From Methylobacterium sp. (GTDB lineage Bacteria; Pseudomonadota; Alphaproteobacteria; Rhizobiales; Beijerinckiaceae), in contig JADCCH010000243.1 of NCBI GenBank assembly GCA_020252865.1, positions 1 through 12,537 of the forward strand: 12,537 nt of DNA, given 5' to 3'. The position numbers and the translations under genes are program-made. Each line of letters begins with the position of its first letter. The stretch's first letter is position 1. Under the pieces are notes generated by a model. It saw nothing but the letters and a program-made list of their open reading frames with translations. It did not search any database and was not told where the DNA came from. Shown one piece after another: positions 7,035 to 12,537 of this stretch.

Positions 7035-8096
7035 TCATTGCGCCTGCTCCATGCCGCGCAGCGTGCGATAGACCGTCACGCGCGAGACGACACCCGTGAC
7101 AAACGCGACCAGCACGCCGATGACCAGCACGGAGAGAAAGCCCCGGAGCGGCAGGCTGAATCGGCCGAACAGGGCCTCCACCTGTTCCAGCGCCGTGCCT
7201 TGCGCACCGCGCCCGAAAATCAGCCCCGCCAGAAGGAAGAAGGCCGAGGCCGCCAGCGCACCGGCGGCGCCGCCCTTGAGGCCGAGGCGCAGGAAATGGC
7301 CCTGGAACTGCCGCGCGATATAGGTATCCTCGGCCCCCACGAGATGCAGGACGTCGATGATTTGCGCCGTGCCGGCCATCGCGCCGCGCGTGGCAAAGGC
7401 CACGGCGAGCGCGGTCGCCAGCAGCACCAGCGTGAGGATCAGCAGCCCGATTCCCACGAGCGTATCCGCCATCGCCTTCAGGCGGCCGAGCCAGAGCTTG
7501 TGATCGTCAAGGATCGCATTGGGCACCCTTTCCGCCAGGGCGGTGCGCAGGCTTGCAAGATCGGGCGCGGGCCCATTCGCGAGCCGAAGTACGATGAGGC
7601 GGGGCACGGGGAGATCGCCGAGATCAAGGCCTGTCCCGAGCCAGGGTTCGAGCAGCTTCTCGCCCTCGCGCCGGTCCATCGCGCGGACCTCCTCGATGAC
7701 GCGCTGGCGCCGCGCGAGATCGGCCGCGGCGGCCACATCCGCCTCGAGATTGCGCCCGGGCGCGGGGCGAACCTGGATGGTCATCTCGCGGGCGATCGCG
7801 CGAGACCAGTCCCGCGAGGCATCCGCCACGAGATGCACGGCACCGGCCGTCAGCCCTGCGAGAAACGTCATGATCGCGATGACCAGCATCAGGGCTGCGC
7901 CGGAGCGCGATTTCGCCGGCAGAACCGGTGCCAGAACGCGATCCCGCGGAATGAACAGCGGCTTGAGCAGGAAGTCCTGCATCGCCTGCGCCCCAGGCTG
8001 CATCTGCGCGAAGCGCAATCCGGCCCGGGCGCGCAGCGCCACGAACCATGCACCGAACCGCGCCTGTGCACCGGTGGGCGGTTCATTCATAGACAT
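7035..8096 (-). CDS. ftsX: Cell division ABC transporter permease FtsX
   Basis: FtsX is the membrane partner of the FtsE ATPase. The complex transmits ATP hydrolysis at the divisome to peptidoglycan hydrolases or their activators rather than transporting a solute. The 353-residue protein has a cytoplasmic N-terminal segment of about 66 residues, membrane helix 1 (about 67-90), a large periplasmic loop (about 91-210), and helices 2-4 (about 211-236, 274-296, 320-343). The cytoplasmic coupling stretch IIDVLHLVGAEDTYIARQF (246-264) is typical of FtsX. I chose the ATG at 8096, which has GAGGGG about 7 bases upstream and overlaps ftsE by 14 bases; an ATG at 8090 would overlap by 8. Overlap implies translational coupling. 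Sequence conservation in the loop is low, as usual in this family, so identity rests on topology, coupling motif and ftsE linkage. Confidence 0.93.
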   Translation of the reverse strand: MSMNEPPTGAQARFGAWFVALRARAGLRFAQMQPGAQAMQDFLLKPLFIPRDRVLAPVLPAKSRSGAALMLVIAIMTFLAGLTAGAVHLVADASRDWSRAIAREMTIQVRPAPGRNLEADVAAAADLARRQRVIEEVRAMDRREGEKLLEPWLGTGLDLGDLPVPRLIVLRLANGPAPDLASLRTALAERVPNAILDDHKLWLGRLKAMADTLVGIGLLILTLVLLATALAVAFATRGAMAGTAQIIDVLHLVGAEDTYIARQFQGHFLRLGLKGGAAGALAASAFFLLAGLIFGRGAQGTALEQVEALFGRFSLPLRGFLSVLVIGVLVAFVTGVVSRVTVYRTLRGMEQAQ

Positions 8097-8808
8097 GGAT
8101 ATGCCCCTCGGCGAGCACGAGACGGCGCGCATCGACCATGTCCATCAAGGCAAGGTCATGCGTCGCGATCACCACGGCCGTTCCGGACTTGTTGAGTTCG
8201 ATGAAGAGCCGCAGCAGGCGGCGCGCGAGACCGGGATCGACATTGCCGGTGGGCTCGTCGGCGAGCAGCAGGGCGGGCTGGCCGATCAGCGCCCGCGCGA
8301 TCGCCGCGCGCTGCTTCTCGCCGCCCGAAAGGATGACCGGCGGCACATGCATGCGATCGCCAAGGCCCACCCAGCGCAGCAGTTCGATCACCTCGGCGCG
8401 ATAGCTTGATTCCTCGCGGCCCTGCACGAGCAGGGGCAGCGCGACATTCTCGTAGGTGGTGAGATGGTCGAGCAGGCGGAAATCCTGGAAGACGACGCCG
8501 ATCTTGCGCCGGAGGCGCGCGAGTTCGGCCTGGCTGTGCTGGCTCACATTCTCGCCGAAGAGGGTCACGCGGCCGCGCGTGGGTTTCAGCGTCTGCATCA
8601 CCAGCTTCATCAGGGTCGTCTTGCCGGCACCCGAAGGTCCGGTCAGGAACTGGAAACTCTGGGGCGGGATCGAAAAGTCGATATCGCGGAGAGTTTCCGG
8701 CCCGATGCCATAGCGCAAGCCAACATTCTCGAAACGCACGAGGTCGGGCTCGGCCGGTTCCGGCCAGAGCGGAAGGCTGCTCTCGTCTCTTTCCGGGAAA
8801 TTCGCCAC
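8083..8808 (-). CDS. ftsE: Cell division ATP-binding protein FtsE
   Basis: FtsE is the cytoplasmic ATPase of the FtsEX divisome complex. The 241-residue protein has a complete ABC ATPase set: Walker A GPSGAGKTT (57-65), Q-loop Gln108 in VVFQDFRLL, signature LSGGEKQR (160-167), Walker B LLLADEPT (180-187) and switch His217 in ATHD. The start at 8808 is a GTG; an in-frame TAA lies just upstream and no ATG is available before residue 67. The first 23 residues are an extra acidic, Pro-rich leader compared with the usual FtsE start, and a second GTG at 8739 (residue 24, before RFENVGLRYG) would give the canonical N-terminus. Third-position G/C use in the leader looks coding, so I kept 8808, but the site before it is weak. 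First gene of the ftsE-ftsX-ydcF-plsC operon. Confidence 0.95.
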   Translation of the reverse strand: MANFPERDESSLPLWPEPAEPDLVRFENVGLRYGIGPETLRDIDFSIPPQSFQFLTGPSGAGKTTLMKLVMQTLKPTRGRVTLFGENVSQHSQAELARLRRKIGVVFQDFRLLDHLTTYENVALPLLVQGREESSYRAEVIELLRWVGLGDRMHVPPVILSGGEKQRAAIARALIGQPALLLADEPTGNVDPGLARRLLRLFIELNKSGTAVVIATHDLALMDMVDARRLVLAEGHIHVYE

Positions 8809-8812
8809 TGGC

Positions 8813-8828
8813 TTTACCGGCCCTTAAC
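8813..8828. promoter_or_regulatory. CtrA-like box upstream of ftsE
   Basis: TTTA (8813-8816), seven bases, then TTAAC (8824-8828) matches the alphaproteobacterial CtrA consensus TTAA-N7-TTAAC at all but one position. TTAA is rare in this GC-rich window, which makes chance less likely. The box lies 5-20 bases upstream of the annotated ftsE GTG, inside the 99-base divergent region with the zinc-ribbon gene. If translation really starts at 8739 it would sit 74-89 bases upstream, a normal promoter position. Binding is inferred, not shown. Confidence 0.45.
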
Positions 8829-8907
8829 TGTCCATGGTGAGAGATAGCAGCCTGACGCGCCTGTCGTGAACCCCTTTGGAACGGGCCTGAGCGGAAGAAC
8901 CCTCGCG

Positions 8908-9894
8908 ATGATGCGCATTCGCTGCCCGAACTGCGATTCCATGCATGAAGTGTCGCCTTCCGTGTTGGGGGGCAGGCCGCGCAAAGTGCGATGCGCCTCG
9001 TGCCGCACGGTTTTCCAGGCAAGCGAAGCAACTGATTCGCCCGCGCCGCCCGGCAATCCTGTCGAGAATGCCGGTGCCGTCGCCGCGCAGATCGACTGGC
9101 CCGAGGGCGGCGATGCATTGATCGGTGATCCCGAGGAGCCCCCGGTTGTGCCCGCCTCCGGGATGGATGAGGCGATGGGCGGGGATGCCGATGTCGACCT
9201 GAATGCCGCCATGGGGCAGGACGACCTCGACGCGCTTTTCGCCGACGCGCCCGCTGAGCCCAAGCCGCAGCCGGCTATCGCGGATGCGGCTGACCTCGCA
9301 CCACCCCAAAGCGCATCCAGGAATTCCACGGCAGATCCGCTCGATGGCGGGCAGGATGCGGCAATGATCGCCGCTGTCGCATTGGCCGGTGCCGCGGCGG
9401 CAGAGCCGGAGGGCCGCAAGCGTTCCAATCCGGCACGGCCGGCCTTCCGGCTGGTGCCCGCCCTTGGCGTGGTCGCGGCCACCGGCATTGGCACGCTCAT
9501 GGCGCTCACGATCTTCCGGCATGAGACTGTCCGGATCGCACCGGGGCTTGCGCCCTATTTCGAGATGGTGGGCCTCGAGGTGAATTCCACGGGGCTCGAG
9601 ATCCGTGGCGTGCGCAGCCAGATCGTGATGGAAGACCATCGCGAGATGCTCGAGATCTCGGGCCAGATCTTCAACATCACCCGCGCGCGTCAAACCGTGC
9701 CGGTCATCCGCCTCTCGCTTCACAATGCGGAGGGCCAGCAGATCTATGTCTGGACCGTCGCGGCGGACAATGCCGAGTTGGCCGCCGGCGAGAAAACGCA
9801 ATTCCGCCGGCGCCTTGCGAGTCCGCCGAAAGATGCGACACAAGTGATGGTGCGCTTTGTTGCAAGAGACGATATCGTCGCGGCCATTCGCTGA
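8908..9894 (+). CDS. MJ0042-type zinc-ribbon protein with DUF3426 C-terminal domain
   Basis: The 328-residue protein begins with an MJ0042-type zinc ribbon: Cys6-x2-Cys9 and Cys29-x2-Cys32 in RCPNCDSMHEVSP and KVRCASCRTVFQA. A long acidic, Ala/Pro-rich linker (about 40-175) follows, then one membrane segment (about 182-204, VPALGVVAATGIGTLMALTIF) and a C-terminal beta-rich domain (about 205-325) like DUF3426. Expected topology is a cytoplasmic zinc ribbon and linker with the C-terminal domain in the periplasm. Function is not established for the family. I chose the tandem ATG at 8908/8911 because GGAAG lies about 10 bases upstream and the ribbon should start at once; a GTG at 8866 would add 14 residues. 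It is divergent from ftsE and runs into hpt and cpdR, probably one operon. Confidence 0.85.
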   Translation: MMRIRCPNCDSMHEVSPSVLGGRPRKVRCASCRTVFQASEATDSPAPPGNPVENAGAVAAQIDWPEGGDALIGDPEEPPVVPASGMDEAMGGDADVDLNAAMGQDDLDALFADAPAEPKPQPAIADAADLAPPQSASRNSTADPLDGGQDAAMIAAVALAGAAAAEPEGRKRSNPARPAFRLVPALGVVAATGIGTLMALTIFRHETVRIAPGLAPYFEMVGLEVNSTGLEIRGVRSQIVMEDHREMLEISGQIFNITRARQTVPVIRLSLHNAEGQQIYVWTVAADNAELAAGEKTQFRRRLASPPKDATQVMVRFVARDDIVAAIR

Positions 9895-9951
9895 TCCCTT
9901 CACATGTCCGAAAGGCCCGCATGCGCCCTTCGGCAGAGGCAGGAACCCGCC

Positions 9952-10521
9952 TTGAACGCTCAAGCCAAATCCGACCACGTCGTCATCGATGCCTGGCGCA
10001 TCCGCGTCCTGTTCTCGGAGGAGGCGATCGCCAGACGCAACCGCGAGCTGGCGGCGGAGATCGTGAAATCCGCACCACGGAACCTGCTGGTCATCGCCAT
10101 CCTGCGCGGCAGCTTCATCTTCGCGGCCGATCTCGTGCGCCAGCTGCACGAGGCCGGGCTCGCACCCTCCATCGAGTTCATGCAGCTCGCGAGCTATCAT
10201 TCCGGCACCGTCTCCTCCGGCCAGGTGACCGTGGTGAAGGACATCGACAACAAGGTCGATGACCGAGACGTGCTGCTGATCGACGACATCCTCGAATCGG
10301 GCCGCACGCTCGCCTTCGCCAAGGACCTGCTGATCGCGCGGGGCGCAAGGCGGGTGCTCACGGCCGTGCTGGTCGAGAAACCCATGAAGCGCGCGGTGCA
10401 GTTCGAGGCCGATTTCGTGGGTTTCGATGCGCCGGACCATTTTCTGGTGGGCTATGGGATGGACGTCGCGCATCAATTGCGCCAATTGCCTTTTATCGGC
10501 GTTGTGGAAGGCGAGGCCTGA
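9952..10521 (+). CDS. hpt: Hypoxanthine phosphoribosyltransferase
   Basis: This cytoplasmic type I phosphoribosyltransferase salvages hypoxanthine (and often guanine) with PRPP to IMP or GMP. From the TTG start it has 189 residues, normal for bacterial HPRT. Visible motifs are RVLFSEEAI at the N-terminus, the flexible-loop region LLVIAILRGSFIFAADL, the PRPP-binding signature VLLIDDILESGRTL, and VGYGMDVAHQLRQLPFIGVV near the C-terminus. Start choice is uncertain. The ATG at 9904, 9 bases after the previous stop, has no ribosome binding site and its first 16 codons include two AGG codons. The TTG at 9952 has GGCAGGAA about 8 bases upstream. I prefer the TTG but the longer form (205 residues) remains possible. 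It lies between the zinc-ribbon gene and cpdR, an association seen in many alphaproteobacteria. Confidence 0.92.
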   Translation: MNAQAKSDHVVIDAWRIRVLFSEEAIARRNRELAAEIVKSAPRNLLVIAILRGSFIFAADLVRQLHEAGLAPSIEFMQLASYHSGTVSSGQVTVVKDIDNKVDDRDVLLIDDILESGRTLAFAKDLLIARGARRVLTAVLVEKPMKRAVQFEADFVGFDAPDHFLVGYGMDVAHQLRQLPFIGVVEGEA

Positions 10522-10533
10522 AGGTTCGTCAGC

Positions 10534-10914
10534 ATGGTTCGCATTCTTCTGGTGGATGATGACGAGGCGGTGCGGGCGCCGCTGGCCCGCGCGCTGGCAC
10601 TCGATGGCCATGCCGTGACGGAGGCAAGCGATGGCGCCCATGCGCTCGAAACCTTCACGGAAGACGAGACCGGCTTCGACCTGATGGTCAGCGATATCCG
10701 CATGCCGGTGATGGATGGCATCCAGCTGGCCCTCGCGGTCGCCGCGAAGAGACCGGGCTTTCCCATCGTGCTGATGACCGGTTACGCCGAGCAGCGCGAA
10801 CGCGCGAAAGAGCTCGAGGGCCTCGTCGATGACGTGCTCATCAAGCCCTTCCCGCTGGGGGATTTCCGCCGCATCATGCGCGAGGTGATCGCCCGGCGCA
10901 TTCCCGGCGCCTGA
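10534..10914 (+). CDS. cpdR: CpdR-type single-domain response regulator
   Basis: The 126-residue protein is a lone receiver domain with no output domain. Acidic pocket residues Asp8-Asp10 (ILLVDDDEAVR), phospho-acceptor Asp54 in VSDIRMPVMDG, Thr82 in LMTGYAEQRERA and Lys104 in LIKPF are all present. The Thr-Gly-Tyr-Ala-x-Gln-Arg-Glu-Arg-Ala pattern and position after hpt are typical of CpdR. In Caulobacter, unphosphorylated CpdR docks to ClpX and primes ClpXP for degradation of cell-cycle proteins including CtrA (with RcdA and PopA), and the CckA-ChpT phosphorelay switches it off. The same role is inferred here. The ATG at 10534 has AAGG 9 bases upstream, within the hpt stop region. Its stop codon directly touches that of the tspO-like gene. 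Confidence 0.9.
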   Translation: MVRILLVDDDEAVRAPLARALALDGHAVTEASDGAHALETFTEDETGFDLMVSDIRMPVMDGIQLALAVAAKRPGFPIVLMTGYAEQRERAKELEGLVDDVLIKPFPLGDFRRIMREVIARRIPGA

Positions 10915-10919
10915 TCAGG
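10910..10919. repeat. Perfect 10-base palindrome containing both convergent stop codons
   Basis: CCTGATCAGG spans the cpdR TGA (10912-10914) and the complement of the tspO-like TGA (10915-10917). The two genes end with no base between them. The symmetry follows partly from two abutting TGA codons, with two extra matching bases each side. Confidence 0.7.
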
Positions 10920-11454
10920 TTCCCGGATTGAGCCTGACGATCGTGGCGTTCAGCACGGTCGCGAAGACGACCCAGGCGAAATAGGGGTAGTGCGCGATCC
11001 CCGCCGCGCGGTCGAGCCGCTGGAAAAGGCGGATGGTGAAGCCGATCGCGATGACCATGGCGCTCGAGACCACGAGCCCGCCCAGGGTGGACCGCAGGCC
11101 GAAGAACACATAGGACCAGCCGATATTCAGCACCATCTGCCCGAGATAGGCGAGGATGGCCGCATTCTTCGGTCCTGCCTCCGGTCTCGCCCGCAGGATG
11201 CGCCAGAAGGCCACGGCCATCAGCGCATAAAGAAAGGTCCAGACGATCGGGAACACGATGTCCGGCGGGTTGAAGAACGGCTTCTGCAAGCTGCGATACC
11301 AGCTCACCATCCCCACGGCTGTGAAGAGCTGGCCGATCACGCTCGCGAAAAGCGACGGCAGGATCGCGACCGGCAGCAGCGCGAGCCCGCGCCAGGACAT
11401 GGCCGGATGAAGGGGCGGGCCGGTGGTTGCGGAAGGCTGAGGGGGCATTGTCAT
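10915..11454 (-). CDS. tspO: TspO/MBR family membrane protein (tryptophan-rich sensory protein)
   Basis: TspO proteins are five-helix membrane proteins that bind porphyrins; in Rhodobacter the homologue modulates tetrapyrrole-dependent gene expression. The 179-residue protein has the family landmarks: TM1 about 25-45, WYRSLQKPFFNPP (52-64), VWTFLYALMAVAFW (71-84), LNIGWSYVFFGL (109-120) and PYFAWVVFATVLN (157-169). The ATG at 11454 has AAGGA 9 bases upstream; an ATG at 11448 would be two residues shorter. A poorly conserved 20-residue leader precedes TM1. It follows the EamA-type gene by 22 bases and is probably co-transcribed with it. Ligand and role here are inferred from the family only. 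Confidence 0.9.
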   Translation of the reverse strand: MTMPPQPSATTGPPLHPAMSWRGLALLPVAILPSLFASVIGQLFTAVGMVSWYRSLQKPFFNPPDIVFPIVWTFLYALMAVAFWRILRARPEAGPKNAAILAYLGQMVLNIGWSYVFFGLRSTLGGLVVSSAMVIAIGFTIRLFQRLDRAAGIAHYPYFAWVVFATVLNATIVRLNPGT

Positions 11455-11476
11455 CGGGGGGAGTCCTTGCCGTCTG

Positions 11477-12361
11477 TCAGGCCGGCTTGGCGGGCCGGGT
11501 GGCGAGATACACACCAGAAGCGGTCAGCACCATGAATCCGATCTGCAGAACGGTAAGCGTTTCACCGAACATCAGATAGGCCTCGATCGCTGCCGCGGGC
11601 GGGATGAGGTAGATCAGCGCCGCAACCTTCGACACCGCGCCACGGCGGATCATCATCAGCATCAGGCCGATCGCACCCAGCGAAAGCGGGATCACCGACC
11701 AGGCGAGCGCCGCCCAGGTCTCCCAACGGCTCTCGAAGCGCAAGGATTCCAGAAGCAGCGTGAGCGGCAGCAGCGCGAGGAAGGCGCCGGCATATTGCAG
11801 GGTGGAAACCACGCGCAGGTCACCCGAGGCGATGTAACGCTTCTGGTAGAAGGTGCCGAGCGTCACCGCGATCATCGCGATCCCGTTGATGACAACCGGT
11901 CCGGCAAGGCTCTCGAGCGTCCCGGCCGAAAGCCCCGCGAGCTTCGGCGCAATCACCCCCATCACGCCGAGGAACCCGATCGCGATGCCCGAAAGCTGCA
12001 GGGCGCCAAGCCTTTCGCCGCCAAGGCGGGCCGCGAGCGCCGCCGTCATCAAGGGCTGGATCGCGGCGATCAGCGCGGAGACGCCGGCCGGCAGCCCATG
12101 GGCCACGGCCCACCACACTCCACCGAGGTAGATGGCATGCAGCAGAACGCCGCTCAGCATGGCATGGCCATAGGCCGCCCGGTTGCGCGGCCATTCTGCC
12201 CGGAAGACAAGGGCGATCAGCGCCATCAGCACGAAAGCACAGGCGAAGCGGATGACCAGGAAGAACAGCGGATCGGCGAAGGACGCCGCATATTTCGCGA
12301 CGATCCAGCCGGTGGACCAGATGAGAACGAAAAGCGCCGGCGCGACCGTGACAAGCGACAT
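11477..12361 (-). CDS. EamA-type DMT-superfamily transporter (RhaT/EamA domains)
   Basis: The 294-residue protein is almost wholly hydrophobic with about ten predicted helices arranged as two EamA repeats, as in the drug/metabolite transporter superfamily. The first repeat begins APALFVLIWSTGWIVAKYA (8-26), with the usual Trp-Ser-Thr-Gly opening, and includes QPLMTAALAARLGGERL. The second covers about residues 150-290 and ends PPAAAIEAYLMFGETL, a typical Glu-containing closing helix. It likely exports a small metabolite or amino acid from the cytoplasm; the substrate cannot be told from the sequence. The ATG at 12361 has AGGGGG 6 bases upstream; earlier in-frame starts (12439) would overlap the hairpin at 12410-12440. 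First gene of a two-gene unit with the TspO-like gene. Confidence 0.9.
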   Translation of the reverse strand: MSLVTVAPALFVLIWSTGWIVAKYAASFADPLFFLVIRFACAFVLMALIALVFRAEWPRNRAAYGHAMLSGVLLHAIYLGGVWWAVAHGLPAGVSALIAAIQPLMTAALAARLGGERLGALQLSGIAIGFLGVMGVIAPKLAGLSAGTLESLAGPVVINGIAMIAVTLGTFYQKRYIASGDLRVVSTLQYAGAFLALLPLTLLLESLRFESRWETWAALAWSVIPLSLGAIGLMLMMIRRGAVSKVAALIYLIPPAAAIEAYLMFGETLTVLQIGFMVLTASGVYLATRPAKPA

Positions 12362-12409
12362 GGCACCCCCTGTAGAGGAAGCCTGTCCCCAAGGGAATGG
12401 GCTATGAGC

Positions 12410-12440
12410 CGTGATGGCCGGACATGGCCCGGCCATCACG
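12410..12440 (-). terminator. Strong 12-bp hairpin downstream of the edge gene
   Basis: CGTGATGGCCGG (12410-12421) and CCGGCCATCACG (12429-12440) are perfect inverted arms of 12 bases with a 7-base loop. On the minus strand the hairpin starts 11 bases after the stop of the partial gene, the position of an intrinsic terminator, and about 50 bases before the EamA-type start. There is no T-tract after it, so it may act as a transcript-end stabiliser, weak or Rho-assisted terminator, or attenuator in the leader of the next gene. Confidence 0.6.
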
Positions 12441-12451
12441 ACGCTGACTTC

Positions 12452-12537
12452 TCAGTTGAGCTTCGCCCGCGGCGGCGGGGCTTCGTCGCCCGAACCCAGG
12501 AATTCGCCCACGCGCAGGGCACCCGCCTCCACGTCGA
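12452..12537 (-). CDS. C-terminal fragment of an unidentified protein
   Basis: An open frame enters from the right edge on the minus strand and ends in TGA at 12454-12452. The last 28 codons read as an acidic then Pro-rich tail with VEAGALRVGEFLGSGDE followed by APPPRAKLN. Third positions are mostly G or C, as in coding sequence here, and a strong hairpin follows the stop, which supports a real gene end. The fragment is too short for me to assign a family. Confidence 0.5.
   Translation of the reverse strand, partial: DVEAGALRVGEFLGSGDEAPPPRAKLN

Noticed and set aside
6636..8195. 519-codon plus-strand open frame opposite ydcF-like, ftsX and ftsE
   Set aside because: Antisense shadow of three well-supported genes; low-complexity Arg/Gln/Ala-rich translation and no plausible ribosome binding site or family.
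8824..10641. 605-codon minus-strand open frame opposite the zinc-ribbon, hpt and cpdR genes
   Set aside because: Antisense shadow; the three plus-strand genes have intact motifs, and the minus-strand translation is His/Arg-rich with no domain.
1..12537. Mobile element, phage, defence system, CRISPR array or tRNA
   Set aside because: No transposase, integrase, spaced repeats, tRNA-like cloverleaf or compositional break was seen; all genes are of housekeeping type and intergenic gaps are short.

Overview
The window is compact, GC-rich bacterial chromosome with strong G/C preference at third codon positions. No mobile element, CRISPR array, tRNA or rRNA was seen. The gene content and order point to an alphaproteobacterium, probably of the Hyphomicrobiales (rhizobial) type: a CpdR-type response regulator next to a hypoxanthine phosphoribosyltransferase, an MJ0042 zinc-ribbon/DUF3426 protein divergent from ftsEX, a DUF2125 protein, and a chorismate mutase-hisC-tyrA operon divergent from metX. 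The taxonomic call rests on remembered gene order and motifs, not on a search.

Layout. (1) 1-766, minus: metX, 3' end outside the window. (2) 767-986: divergent regulatory region, AT-richer than its surroundings, with an inverted repeat and a pair of direct repeats. (3) 987-3929, plus: aromatic amino acid operon (chorismate mutase, HisC-type aminotransferase, prephenate/arogenate dehydrogenase) leading from chorismate towards tyrosine, with the aminotransferase also able to serve histidine or phenylalanine synthesis. (4) 3936-4955, minus: DUF2125 membrane-anchored protein, tail to tail with tyrA. (5) 5038-5631, plus: ChaC-like glutathione gamma-glutamylcyclotransferase, whose end overlaps that of plsC. 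(6) 8808-5589, minus: envelope/division operon ftsE-ftsX-ydcF-like-plsC. (7) 8908-10914, plus: zinc-ribbon/DUF3426 protein, hpt, cpdR. (8) 12361-10915, minus: EamA-type exporter and TspO/MBR protein, ending exactly against cpdR. (9) 12452-12537, minus: last codons of an unidentified gene, followed by a strong 12-bp hairpin.

Biology. Most of this is core metabolism (methionine, tyrosine, purine salvage, phospholipid synthesis) mixed with division and cell-cycle functions (FtsEX, CpdR). No gap between genes exceeds about 220 bases. I do not see a clear new defence or mobile system. The points most worth following are a near-consensus CtrA-type box directly upstream of ftsE in a window that also encodes CpdR, the unassigned C-terminal two thirds of the chorismate mutase (possibly a degenerate prephenate dehydratase/ACT module), the uncharacterised zinc-ribbon/DUF3426 protein co-directional with cpdR, an HX4E acyltransferase motif in PlsC, and the hairpin at 12410-12440.
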